Source: Bacteriovoracaceae bacterium UBA6200 (GTDB lineage: Bacteria > Bdellovibrionota > Bacteriovoracia > Bacteriovoracales > Bacteriovoracaceae). From it: a DNA stretch of 64,000 bases. Location: assembly GCA_002422605.1 (NCBI GenBank), contig DISW01000025.1, forward strand, positions 248,001 to 312,000, in the 5' to 3' direction. The notes beneath the pieces were generated by a model. It was not told where the DNA came from, ran no database searches, and saw nothing but the letters and a program-made list of their open reading frames with translations. The translations under genes were made by a program, and so were the position numbers. Below are positions 33,841 through 42,249 of the stretch, piece by piece; position 1 is the first letter of the stretch; every line of letters begins with the position of its first letter.

Positions 33841-34229
33841 TGGCACTTAATCTTATTTATCATTTTCAGACTTCTCAGAATCAAGACGGGGACTTCAGAC
33901 CCGCAAGTTACAGAGTGGTTTATTTTTTTTCCGAAGAAGGCTTTCTGGAGAAAGAACTTCTCCAGGAAATGGCGAAATCTGTTCCAGGTTCGGACTTTCA
34001 TGAACTCACATTCTTAAATCTGGATGATCTTAAGGCCTTCGCCCTTCGGGTTTGTTTAGAAGTAAGTATGCCGGAAGTGCGTCTTCTTTCTGTTCAGGAT
34101 TATAATATTGGGCTTGATGGGGCGAAGGATCTCTCGAGTTTCAAAGGCATTTTCCAAAAGTATGGCGAGAAGATTATCAACGAAGCAGCCCAGAAAAAGA
34201 AAGGGCTGTTCGGGAAACTATTCAGTTAA
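33840..34229 (+). CDS. uncharacterised 129-aa protein coupled to the 570-aa protein
   Basis: A soluble 129-residue protein with no known domain. It has aromatic beta-like segments at the start (LNLIYHFQTS, YRVVYFFSE), a helical middle and a basic C-terminus AAQKKKGLFGKLFS that could be an amphipathic membrane-binding tail. It starts at the last base of the previous stop codon (TAATGG), so the two products are likely made in fixed ratio and may form a complex. Function unknown. Confidence 0.65.
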   Translation: MALNLIYHFQTSQNQDGDFRPASYRVVYFFSEEGFLEKELLQEMAKSVPGSDFHELTFLNLDDLKAFALRVCLEVSMPEVRLLSVQDYNIGLDGAKDLSSFKGIFQKYGEKIINEAAQKKKGLFGKLFS

Positions 34230-34342
34230 ATATCCCTCCAAATAACTGATTTCCTTCAGTAAAATCCCACATTGTAAACTTAACCACTCTGATCCTTTCT
34301 CCTTGCAAATAGGTGTTGCTTCCTCTACTTATAGTCCCATCT

Positions 34343-35461
34343 ATGAAACCATCATTTTTCGATCTTACCTATGACGAGTTAAAGGCCCTTTTAACAGAGA
34401 AGGGATTCAGTCCATTTGGGGCCACCCAAATGTTTGATTGGGTCTATAGGAAATGGATCCATAATCCAGAAGAGTGGAGTAACGTCTCAAAAGGCGCTAA
34501 AGAATTCTTCAAAGAGAACTATGACTTCTCTTTATTGAAAGTGGTTTGGCATGGTCTTTCAAAAGATGGCACACGTAAATTTCTGGTTAAGATGGTTGAT
34601 GGACAGACTGTTGAGACAGTGGCCATTCCGGCCCGGGATCGCCTGACTCTTTGTGTGTCTTCACAGGTTGGATGTGCTGTTGGTTGTACTTTCTGTCATA
34701 CCGCTACTCAAGGTCTTAAACGTCACTTGAAAGCGAGTGAAGTGGTTCTGCAATATATCACGATTCAGAAATGGTTAATGGATAACGTTCACGCTGAAGA
34801 AAAACTCACTAACATTGTTTATATGGGACAAGGTGAGCCTCTCCATAATTTTGAAAACATGAAGAAAGCGACCCTCATTTTTATGAGTGAAAGAGGCCTG
34901 GGCCTTGGTCAGCGCAGAATCACGCTTTCTACTTCAGGTCTGGTTCCTGCCATTGAAAAACTTGCAGTGGATTTCCCACCAGTTAATATTGCTCTTTCTC
35001 TTCACTCTGCCCGCAACGATGTGCGCACAGAGCTTATGCCGATTAATAAAGTTTATGATCTAGAAAGACTCTTTAAGGCGATTAAACAGATCCCACTTAA
35101 GGCCCATCGCCGGATTACTTACGAGTATCTTTTAATTGATGGCATGAATGACGGCCTTGAAGATGTTGTTGCTCTGGCAGAACTCTTAAACTCAAAAGAA
35201 TCAAAAATTAATCTCATTCCGTTTAATGAGTTTCCTGGTTCAAAATATAAGCGTCCTTCTGAGCAGAAGATCATGTGGTTCTTGGATCAAATGATAAAGA
35301 GGGGATTTACCTGTACCATCCGGACCACTAAAGGAAGCGATATCCTGGCGGCCTGCGGACAGCTCAAAAGCGAGTTTGATAAACTCAATCTGTGGAACAA
35401 AGAGGGGCCTACGGTTATTCCGAGTATTGCCAGTAGCGTACCTCAGAATCAGGTTCGCTAG
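34343..35461 (+). CDS. rlmN: 23S rRNA (adenine-2503-C2) and tRNA (adenine-37-C2) methyltransferase
   Basis: A radical-SAM dual-specificity RNA methyltransferase, 372 residues from the ATG at 34343. The 4Fe-4S motif is CAVGCTFCHTATQG. Other motifs are NIVYMGQGEPLHNF, RRITLSTSGLVPAI and the C-terminal TIRTTKGSDILAACGQL containing the methyl-carrying Cys. The ATG gives the usual N-terminus, but no ribosome site precedes it. A TATAGT lies 8 bases before, so a near-leaderless transcript is possible. An in-frame TTG ten codons upstream is the alternative. Its last 47 bases overlap a minus-strand gene. Confidence 0.93.
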   Translation: MKPSFFDLTYDELKALLTEKGFSPFGATQMFDWVYRKWIHNPEEWSNVSKGAKEFFKENYDFSLLKVVWHGLSKDGTRKFLVKMVDGQTVETVAIPARDRLTLCVSSQVGCAVGCTFCHTATQGLKRHLKASEVVLQYITIQKWLMDNVHAEEKLTNIVYMGQGEPLHNFENMKKATLIFMSERGLGLGQRRITLSTSGLVPAIEKLAVDFPPVNIALSLHSARNDVRTELMPINKVYDLERLFKAIKQIPLKAHRRITYEYLLIDGMNDGLEDVVALAELLNSKESKINLIPFNEFPGSKYKRPSEQKIMWFLDQMIKRGFTCTIRTTKGSDILAACGQLKSEFDKLNLWNKEGPTVIPSIASSVPQNQVR

Positions 35462-35672
35462 TAACTTCTACTTCAGCTCCATCCCCAGCAGCTCTTTGCT
35501 TTTTCTTTTTAATCTTTGAACCGGCAACTGAACGTTGGGCTTCTTGCTCCTCAACCGGGCTTTCAACCTTATAGCTTTCGTAGTTTGCCGTGGCCTTTTT
35601 TATCTGAGGCTCCTTCGCATAAACGAAGCTTACCCAGCTTAATAGACCTAAGATTAGTAAGTTTTTTAGCAT
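35415..35672 (-). CDS. small secreted basic/acidic protein of unknown function
   Basis: 85 residues with a signal peptide (LLILGLLSWVSFVYA, cleavage near residue 19). A low-complexity mature part has a KIKKKKQR cluster and an acidic Glu/Asp-rich end. GAAGGAT lies 8 bases before the ATG. Its 3' end runs 47 bases into rlmN on the opposite strand, so the two transcripts overlap in antisense. No family is recognised; the export signal and ribosome site make it credible. Confidence 0.55.
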   Translation of the reverse strand: MLKNLLILGLLSWVSFVYAKEPQIKKATANYESYKVESPVEEQEAQRSVAGSKIKKKKQRAAGDGAEVEVTSEPDSEVRYWQYSE

Positions 35673-35886
35673 ATAAACCTATCCTTCAATTCAAAGACCC
35701 TGTCGTCCGGGTCTATATTCTCTTCGGATGTTTTTAATAAAACTATAGGCGCACGTTCTTTCAATGGGTTAGAGTGGTAAAAAATTTCAGTTTAGCACTT
35801 TTTGACTATTTTTCGGGTGACAGATAATGCATATATTAGGACAGTTTAACTCAGGTATTAGATGTTCTGATACGAGGGAAGCGTTT

Positions 35887-37236
35887 ATGAAACCATGGCA
35901 ATTGGTAACTTTATTATTTCTAATATCTGGTCAGGCCTTTGGCCAGGTCACGGCCTATTTCAATCAAAATCAAAAAGCCTCTTATACTGATCCTTATCGA
36001 AATATTCGTCGCCCAGGTGACAATCTTGAGAAAATCATCCTGGATGAAATTGCCCTGGCCAAGAAAAGCATCTATGTGGCCGTTCAAGAAATGAGATTAC
36101 CTCTTATTGCCGCCGCTTTAGTTCAGAAGAAAAAAGAGGGCGTGGATGTTCGGGTTGTACTAGAAAACAATTATAACAACACAGTTCTATCTCAAACTGA
36201 AACAAGTTCAAATGACAGCCAATACGAAGCTTCCCGAGTTAATGATCTCGTCGCCTTGATTGATGTGAACCGAAATGGCCTCATTGAAAAGAATGAACTT
36301 GAAACGAGAGATGCCATTTATATGTTACAAAATGGCGGCATCCCAGTGATGGATGATTCTTTTGATTCTTCGAAGGGATCAGGACTTATGCATCATAAGT
36401 TCATGATCGTCGATGGGAAGGTTACTGTTGTTAGCTCTGCTAACTTTACCTTGAGTGATATGCACGGAGATCTTCTGACATCGGCCTCTCGCGGGAACGC
36501 CAATTCTTTAGTGGTTGTTCGTGCCATGAACTTTGCCAAGATTTTTACCAATGAGTTTGCCCAACTTTGGGGAAATGGTGTCCGAGGAAATTACGGACAT
36601 AAAAAGACCTACCGAGGAGCTGTGTCTACAACAGTACGTGGGACTAAAATTACCGTTCAGTTCTCGCCAACCTCTCAGCGCTATAATTGGGAAGAATCGG
36701 TAAATGGTCTTATCGCCGCCCATCTTTCCCGTGCAACGAAGTCTATTAATGCCGCTCTTTTTGTTTTCTCTGACCAGAACCTTAGCAATGTGATGGAGAG
36801 AAGACATATGTCCGGAGTAGATATCGGAGTCTTGATTGAGCCAAAATTTGCATACCGTGAATACTCTGAACTGCTGGATCTCATGGGACTTGGTTTGCTC
36901 AACTATAAGTGTGCCTATGAAGTCGATAACTTTCCTTGGAAAAAACCGGCCAAGATAGCAGGCATGGCCAATCTCCCAAGTGGAGATATGCTTCACCATA
37001 AATTTGCAGTGGTAGATCAAAAAACAGTTATTGTGGGCTCACAGAACTGGTCCGACGCCGCTAATTTTGTTAATGATGAGACCCTTATCGTGATTCAAGA
37101 CGAGAAAATCTCTGACCTCTATACGCAGGAATTCGAAAGAATCAAGAAAACAGCAACCTTGGGGGCTCCTCAGTGGCTTAAAGATCAGGTCCGCAAGCAG
37201 GAAAGTGCCTGTGAGAATGCCGGGATGTATTTTTAG
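35887..37236 (+). CDS. secreted phospholipase D-like protein with embedded EF-hand loop
   Basis: A 449-residue exported protein (signal peptide ends near SGQAFG, residue 19). Two complete HKD motifs: H169-x-K171-x4-D176 in LMHHKFMIVDGK, and H370-x-K372-x4-D377 in LHHKFAVVDQK. Each is followed by a S-x-N-(F/W) segment, so the active site is intact. Between the first lobe's core strands and its HKD is an insertion with a textbook EF-hand loop, DVNRNGLIEKNE at residues 126-137. It may bind Ca2+ and tune activity. The ATG at 35887 is chosen for GAGGGA upstream and the signal peptide. Substrate could be phospholipid or nucleic acid. Confidence 0.88.
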   Translation: MKPWQLVTLLFLISGQAFGQVTAYFNQNQKASYTDPYRNIRRPGDNLEKIILDEIALAKKSIYVAVQEMRLPLIAAALVQKKKEGVDVRVVLENNYNNTVLSQTETSSNDSQYEASRVNDLVALIDVNRNGLIEKNELETRDAIYMLQNGGIPVMDDSFDSSKGSGLMHHKFMIVDGKVTVVSSANFTLSDMHGDLLTSASRGNANSLVVVRAMNFAKIFTNEFAQLWGNGVRGNYGHKKTYRGAVSTTVRGTKITVQFSPTSQRYNWEESVNGLIAAHLSRATKSINAALFVFSDQNLSNVMERRHMSGVDIGVLIEPKFAYREYSELLDLMGLGLLNYKCAYEVDNFPWKKPAKIAGMANLPSGDMLHHKFAVVDQKTVIVGSQNWSDAANFVNDETLIVIQDEKISDLYTQEFERIKKTATLGAPQWLKDQVRKQESACENAGMYF

Positions 37237-37304
37237 GTTTCTTTTCCAATTCAATCAAAGTTGAGTATACTTAAGGCTCTGGAAACTTATGGAAGGAGTT
37301 CCTC

Positions 37305-38228
37305 TTGAGCCGAGAAAGATCTAAAGGAATCGTCGGGATTTTTATCCTTGTGACCGTTCTGTTTTTTATTTTTATTGTTTTTGCATTCTATACCGTCTCC
37401 CAATTAAAAGATTCGACCTCGATGGGGCAAAGCCTTTTGGATAATTCCAAGAACGCTGCAATTGCCGTGATCCCAATTGAAAAAGAAATCATGGAATCAA
37501 AGAAAATCGTTGAGATGCTTTTAGCTGCTGAAAAAGAAAAGCAAATTAAGGCCATCATTCTTCGGATTGATTCTCCCGGAGGAGCTGTTGCTCCGACTCA
37601 GGAAATTTATGAAGAAGTAAGACGAATTGATCAGTTTAAACCAATTTATGCTTCTTTCGGAACTGTTGCCGCCTCAGGTGGTTACTACATTGGAGCTGCC
37701 GCCAGAAAGATCTGGGCCAATGCCGGGACTCTAACTGGTTCGATTGGTGTCATCATGCAGATGGCAGACCTCTCTGAGCTTTATAAATGGGCCAAGTATA
37801 AGCCTGAAACAATTAAAGCCGGTCGCTACAAAGATATCGGGAATCCTGCTCGAGCTATGACTGATGAAGAGCGGATGTTCTTAAGCGAATTGCTGGCCGG
37901 TACTCATAAACAATTCATGACTGACATTGCGGCCGTCAGAAAAGATCGTCTTAAAAAAGATATTACTGAACTTGCTCAGGGACAAATCTTCCATGGTTTT
38001 GAAGCCAAGGAATTAGGTCTTGTGGATGAGATCGGTAGTTTGTGGCAAGCTGGTCGGGCCATTCATGATGAATTAAAGCTCGAAGGTGAGTTTGGTCTAC
38101 GTTACTTGAAGCCTGCAAAAAAGAAATTTTCTCTTTCAGATTTTATGCAAGAAACAGAAGATGCCGTTTCTTTTATCAAGAGTAAGTTAGAAACCCAGAC
38201 GGCCCCAGCCTATATTTTTAAATTTTAA
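37305..38228 (+). CDS. sppA: signal peptide peptidase SppA, short form
   Basis: A 307-residue membrane-anchored S49 peptidase that clears signal-peptide remnants. It has an N-terminal membrane helix (about 9-31). SPGGAVAPTQEIYEE near 89-103 follows, then the catalytic Ser in FGTVAASGGYY near 116-126 and the general-base Lys in TIKAGRYKDIGNPAR near 167-181. This is the half-size type of Bacillus and many proteobacteria. The start is TTG, supported by GGAAGGAG 6 bases upstream. It may head the long co-directional run to tolB; gaps between genes there are under 15 bases. Confidence 0.92.
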   Translation: MSRERSKGIVGIFILVTVLFFIFIVFAFYTVSQLKDSTSMGQSLLDNSKNAAIAVIPIEKEIMESKKIVEMLLAAEKEKQIKAIILRIDSPGGAVAPTQEIYEEVRRIDQFKPIYASFGTVAASGGYYIGAAARKIWANAGTLTGSIGVIMQMADLSELYKWAKYKPETIKAGRYKDIGNPARAMTDEERMFLSELLAGTHKQFMTDIAAVRKDRLKKDITELAQGQIFHGFEAKELGLVDEIGSLWQAGRAIHDELKLEGEFGLRYLKPAKKKFSLSDFMQETEDAVSFIKSKLETQTAPAYIFKF

Positions 38229-38237
38229 GGGAGTCTC

Positions 38238-39467
38238 GTGGATTACGCCTTCTTACTAGAGTGGGGAAGAGATAATGCGCTGACAGTTGTGGCAGTAGGG
38301 ATCACAATTGTCCTGATCTATCACTACGTCATAGAAAGGGATAAGGGAGTTAAGCTCTCTAAGAAATACCGCAATAGTATCTTTGAAGCGCAATCAAGAA
38401 TTTTTTTAAACGCGACTCAATACTTAATTGAGGGGAATAAAGACCTCGCCATTAAAGAATTTTTAAATGCTGTTGATCTTAACCGAGAAACGATCGACAC
38501 CTATTTTGCCCTTGGCGGCCTTTTCAGGAGTAATGGTGAAATTGAAAAAGCCATCTCTATCCATCGTTCTTTAATTGCTCGAGAAAGCATTTCAGAATCC
38601 ACCCGTCTTCAGGCCTTAAAAGAATTAGCTCTTGATTTTGATAAGGGCGGTTTTATTGATAAGGCGATTGAGACCTATAAAGATGTATTAAAGATCAATC
38701 GCGACCAGCAAGATGTGATTCACTCTCTTTGTCGGATTTATGAGGATATTGAGGACTGGGATCAGGCCTATAACTACAGGATCATGCTTTCGAAAGTAGG
38801 GCAGGAAAATCAATCTGAAACCATTTCTCATATTCTTGTTCAGAAAGCTAAGGCCCTTTTCGATAAAGGCCAGTTCAAGGCATGTGCTGAAGAACTAGAG
38901 GATGCATTCCGTTTTGCCCCTTCCGTTTCTGCAAAAATTCTACGTCTCCGTTTGTATCTTGTTTTAGGACATATGGAGAATGCTAATTCCATCCTTCTGG
39001 AACTCTTAAAAGAGCATCCAATGTATGCGACTTTTATTTTTGTATCGCTCGATCAGTTTAATCAAAATCTTCCTCAGAAAGATGAGTACCGCGATCGATT
39101 GACTCAACTTAAAAGCTATTTTTTAGGGCTCAATGATGCCGACTTGATGAGCGCTCCATCAGTGGTACTATCGAAAATAAGACTCCTTAAGGATCTTCAT
39201 CGTACCGGAGATGCATTCAGTCTTCTGGATGACTGGATGAAAAATCATGGACAGTCGGATGTACTTAAAGTTGAGTACATTAAAATTCTGATTGAAGTTG
39301 GTAAAAATGAAGAGGCCCTTCTACATACGAAGAGCCTTCTTAATAACCTTCATAGTTCTTTGACCAGACACTACTGCTCACAATGTGGTTATAACTCCGA
39401 TGAGATTTTCTGGAGATGTCCTCAGTGTCATAACTGGGAGACGATCCAATTCAGATGGAAGGTTTAA
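38238..39467 (+). CDS. lapB: LapB/YciM-type TPR protein with rubredoxin-like metal site
   Basis: 409 residues: one N-terminal membrane helix (about 14-30), a long TPR array (about 50-350) and a C-terminal rubredoxin-like zinc or iron knuckle. The knuckle reads YCSQCGYNSDEIFWRCPQCHNWETI, with four Cys in two CxxC pairs. This is the full LapB architecture. In E. coli LapB links LpxC turnover by FtsH to lipopolysaccharide supply; the same role is inferred. The start is GTG, 9 bases after sppA. The following secreted-protein gene starts one base after its stop. Confidence 0.93.
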   Translation: MDYAFLLEWGRDNALTVVAVGITIVLIYHYVIERDKGVKLSKKYRNSIFEAQSRIFLNATQYLIEGNKDLAIKEFLNAVDLNRETIDTYFALGGLFRSNGEIEKAISIHRSLIARESISESTRLQALKELALDFDKGGFIDKAIETYKDVLKINRDQQDVIHSLCRIYEDIEDWDQAYNYRIMLSKVGQENQSETISHILVQKAKALFDKGQFKACAEELEDAFRFAPSVSAKILRLRLYLVLGHMENANSILLELLKEHPMYATFIFVSLDQFNQNLPQKDEYRDRLTQLKSYFLGLNDADLMSAPSVVLSKIRLLKDLHRTGDAFSLLDDWMKNHGQSDVLKVEYIKILIEVGKNEEALLHTKSLLNNLHSSLTRHYCSQCGYNSDEIFWRCPQCHNWETIQFRWKV

Positions 39468-39468
39468 C

Positions 39469-39861
39469 ATGTGGTGGATACTCCTTTTACCGACATTGCT
39501 CTTTGCAGATACTGTCGCAACTGATGAAAAGGTTGTAGGAGTTTTTTATTTCAAACCTATGTTTGGCCATGTTCATCAGTCGGCCACGATTAGCTCGGCC
39601 AGCTTAACGACTATTCAATGCTCTCATCCGATAAAAGTGGTTGAAAGTTCTAAAGTCTCGGTTAGTGCTGAATGGGCCTATGTTCAAGTTGCCGATTACC
39701 GCGGCTTTTTATTAAAACAATTTCTCTCTGAAAAGCGGCCGGACTGTTTTCAAGGAAAGTATCCGAAGTTTTTTGATGCTTTTAACCTGGATCTTTCGGA
39801 GCTTTATTATTGGGGTAGATTAAATGATCAGTACATCCAGGGCGAAACTCGCGTTAAGTAG
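39469..39861 (+). CDS. secreted protein with a bacterial SH3-like domain
   Basis: A 130-residue protein with a short signal peptide (WWILLLPTLLFA, cleavage near residue 14). The mature part contains VVESSKVSVSAEWAYVQVADYRGFLLKQFLS, with the spacing of a bacterial SH3 domain: target strand, W-x-x-V, then G-F/W-x-L and a final strand. Such domains often bind peptidoglycan or peptides. GGAAGG sits 6 bases before the ATG, and the longer upstream reading is rejected. It sits between lapB and a protease-like gene, overlapping the latter by 38 bases. Confidence 0.6.
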   Translation: MWWILLLPTLLFADTVATDEKVVGVFYFKPMFGHVHQSATISSASLTTIQCSHPIKVVESSKVSVSAEWAYVQVADYRGFLLKQFLSEKRPDCFQGKYPKFFDAFNLDLSELYYWGRLNDQYIQGETRVK

Positions 39862-40711
39862 TTTCCTCATTTCTCTTAGCGTTCTTGCACAAACAGGAAA
39901 ACTCCAGGACGAAAAAGAACTGGAGGCCGTTGATTTCTCTACGATCAAAAAAGTTCTTCAGCAAGACGGATTAATGGAATCGAGCCGCCGTAAGGTGAAA
40001 GAAGTTCAAATCCTGAAAAAAGAGCAGGGGAAGGTGGAGAGTGGAAGATATTTCTATCCATCAGAATCTGAAATCTGGGGCTTTACCTCTGAATATTGGT
40101 TGGTAAAAAATGCTCAGCTTCTTAACTGGGATTTTGAAAAACCTGATTATGGTCTTGAGAAAAGTTTCAGCACCACGATGGAAACGTTAGGTTTTTATCA
40201 GAAAAAATACAAGATTCTCCTTATTAACAGTCCGAGTCTTGTTAAGGCTTCCATTCCTGGCGATGGAGAAATGATTTTTTTGCTTTCGGTTCCCTTCATT
40301 AAAACGCTGGATCTTTCAAAGCTGGAAATATCACTCCTTCTTTTTGAAGAATTTATTCGGCTGGAGCAGGGATACTTTAAAAAGAATGTAGGCACTGAAA
40401 AATTAAAAAATCTTGCTGGTACAAATTTTCGCGGCAAAAAACCTGACATATCAATGATTGATGAATTGTTGAAAAACTATTCCAATCAAATTCAGGAAAA
40501 GGGTTATACCTTTCAGCAGCAGTTTGAGATTACTAAAAAGATGGATAGCTTTCTTAAATCCAATCCTGCACTTTGGAATGCTTATTTCAGGCTATTGGGG
40601 AAAATTGATAAATTTATCAAAGTAAACGTTCAGTACAAGGATTATGTGAAGCTTTATCCGTCTCCTGAGATGCAGGTAAAGTGGCTGAGCCCTGCAGAAA
40701 AAGTTCTTTAA
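39824..40711 (+). CDS. exported M48 peptidase-like protein lacking the zinc motif
   Basis: 295 residues with a signal peptide (LALSSFLISLSVLA, cleavage near 22). The middle follows the M48 order of blocks. It has ILLINSPSLVKASIPGDGEMIFL where M48 has the NA-x-x-PGG segment, then FIKTLDLSKLEISLLLFEEFIRLEQGYF where M48 has the L-x-HE-x-x-H helix, and a late YPSPEMQVKWL where M48 has HP-x-x-x-R. The zinc motif HExxH is replaced by F174-E-E-F-I178, so metallopeptidase activity is not expected. Proposed as a pseudoprotease with a binding role; homology is by pattern and moderately sure. Confidence 0.6.
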   Translation: MISTSRAKLALSSFLISLSVLAQTGKLQDEKELEAVDFSTIKKVLQQDGLMESSRRKVKEVQILKKEQGKVESGRYFYPSESEIWGFTSEYWLVKNAQLLNWDFEKPDYGLEKSFSTTMETLGFYQKKYKILLINSPSLVKASIPGDGEMIFLLSVPFIKTLDLSKLEISLLLFEEFIRLEQGYFKKNVGTEKLKNLAGTNFRGKKPDISMIDELLKNYSNQIQEKGYTFQQQFEITKKMDSFLKSNPALWNAYFRLLGKIDKFIKVNVQYKDYVKLYPSPEMQVKWLSPAEKVL

Positions 40712-40714
40712 TCT

Positions 40715-41536
40715 ATGGATAGCATCCTCTTCAAGAACATTAAGTATTATGCTTCTTATCAGGGCCTATTTGTTATTATTTTTGTCATTCTGAGTTCTCT
40801 TGGAGCCTTTTTTCATTTTCTTCTGGATCATGAAATCAGCATCGTGGAATCCTGGCTTCATAATAATCACTGGGAAATATTAATAACGGCCAAATTAATT
40901 TCTCTCTTCCTGCTTTCACGCTGGTTTAAGATCAGGCTCTATGAATTAAAAACGGTAAGACAACTTCTGAAGGAACTCATTACCTGGCCACAACTTCGAG
41001 CAATGGTTATTTCTGCCTTTATGCTTGTCAGTTATCTTACGATGGGGAAACCGGTCTTTACCGGATTGTCTGGAAGTTGGTACCACTATCTGGCTTCTTT
41101 TGGTGGAATCTTTCTTTATTTTGGAATCGAATTCGTCGTGATTGCTTATCTCGATGATGTTTTAAATCCAAAAGAACGACCATCCTATTTATGGTTAAGA
41201 CTTTGGTATGTATTTCTTTTTGGTGTTTCTTTTCGTCTGAGCATTCCTGACTATTACAAGCTTCTTCCCTTTGTTGTCTTCTGCTTTTCGACTCTGATTT
41301 TTCTTAGTGGACCCGCATTCAAAAGTTGGAGCAATGTACTTTGTTTCCTCACAGTATTTGTTGCCCCTATGGCAGCTGTCTTTGGAATGGATCCGGTGTG
41401 GGGAGAAGATTTCTCTCCATTCAAATTTAGTTCTAAGTTAGAGCTCTCTTTCCTAGCTGTAATTTGGATGATATCTTTTTCTTATTATAAATATCGGGAT
41501 CAAATCATTTATGGGGCCCAAAGGCTCTATCGTTAG
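40715..41536 (+). CDS. polytopic inner-membrane protein of unknown function
   Basis: 273 residues with about seven hydrophobic segments. Examples are LFVIIFVILSSLGAFFHFLL near 18-37, ILITAKLISLFLL, a long central pair around residues 93-150, YVFLFGVSF, VFCFSTLIFLSG, VLCFLTVFVAPMAAVFG and a final FLAVIWMISF. The few charged residues between helices give no known motif. It lies 3 bases after the M48-like gene and 12 before tolQ, so it is likely co-transcribed with the Tol system. No family is recognised. Confidence 0.7.
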   Translation: MDSILFKNIKYYASYQGLFVIIFVILSSLGAFFHFLLDHEISIVESWLHNNHWEILITAKLISLFLLSRWFKIRLYELKTVRQLLKELITWPQLRAMVISAFMLVSYLTMGKPVFTGLSGSWYHYLASFGGIFLYFGIEFVVIAYLDDVLNPKERPSYLWLRLWYVFLFGVSFRLSIPDYYKLLPFVVFCFSTLIFLSGPAFKSWSNVLCFLTVFVAPMAAVFGMDPVWGEDFSPFKFSSKLELSFLAVIWMISFSYYKYRDQIIYGAQRLYR

Positions 41537-41548
41537 AGGATTTTAAAA

Positions 41549-42247
41549 ATGGAATTAAATATCTGGCAAATTCTTTTAGAATCGGGCTTAGTCGTAAAAT
41601 TTGTTTTACTCTTGCTCGTCCTTTCATCAGTCTTGTCATGGACAATTATCTGGCAAAAGTACAGAGAGCTTAAAACGATCAGTGAAGCTAATGAAAAATT
41701 CAATGACTTCTTTCGGAAGAGTAACTCCATTTCTGATATTCACCGCGAGGCCAATGAAACAATCGATTCAACAATGAGCCTTATGTTTCGTCGAGGCTTC
41801 GATGAACTTAATAAAGTTAGCGAGAAGATTTCCAATGCAGGTAAGGGAAGTATTGCTCAATATTTTTCTGAGCATGGAGTTCAGTCTTTGGAACGAGCTT
41901 TAAAAACCGGATATAACACTGCCAATGAGAAAATGGATTTAAGAGTTTCGCTTCTGGCCACGATCGGTGCCATTACTCCATTCGTTGGTCTTTTTGGAAC
42001 AGTGTGGGGGATTATTGATGCCTTCGCTGGTCTTTCTCAGGGTGGAGGAAGTATTGAAGCTGTAGCTCCTGGTATTGCAGAAGCTCTGGTTGCCACAGCT
42101 GTGGGCCTTGCAGCAGCTATTCCTGCAGTTGTTTTTTATAACCTTTATAACAATCAAATTTCACGTATTAATTCTCAAATGGAATCTTTCTCACAAGACT
42201 TTCTTAACTTGATTGAAAGAACCATCCTCATTAAGAAGGATCACTAA
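41549..42247 (+). CDS. tolQ: TolQ/ExbB-type proton channel subunit
   Basis: 232 residues with three membrane helices (about 12-34, 130-155, 168-195) in the MotA/TolQ/ExbB arrangement. Conserved segments are LLATIGAITPFVGLFGTVWGIIDAF near 134-158 and GIAEALVATAVGLAAAIPAVVFYNLY near 174-199. With TolR it forms the ion-driven motor energising TolA. Gene order tolQ-tolR-tolA-tolB favours Tol over ExbB. GAGGA precedes the ATG. Confidence 0.92.
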   Translation: MELNIWQILLESGLVVKFVLLLLVLSSVLSWTIIWQKYRELKTISEANEKFNDFFRKSNSISDIHREANETIDSTMSLMFRRGFDELNKVSEKISNAGKGSIAQYFSEHGVQSLERALKTGYNTANEKMDLRVSLLATIGAITPFVGLFGTVWGIIDAFAGLSQGGGSIEAVAPGIAEALVATAVGLAAAIPAVVFYNLYNNQISRINSQMESFSQDFLNLIERTILIKKDH

Positions 42248-42249
42248 TA

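Noticed and set aside
34313..34342. TTG-started extension of rlmN
   Set aside because: Family alignment by eye favours the ATG at 34343; the TTG has no well-spaced ribosome site. Leaderless translation remains possible.
35827..35886. Earlier start for the PLD-like gene
   Set aside because: It would hide the signal peptide; the ATG at 35887 has GAGGGA upstream and a classic export signal.
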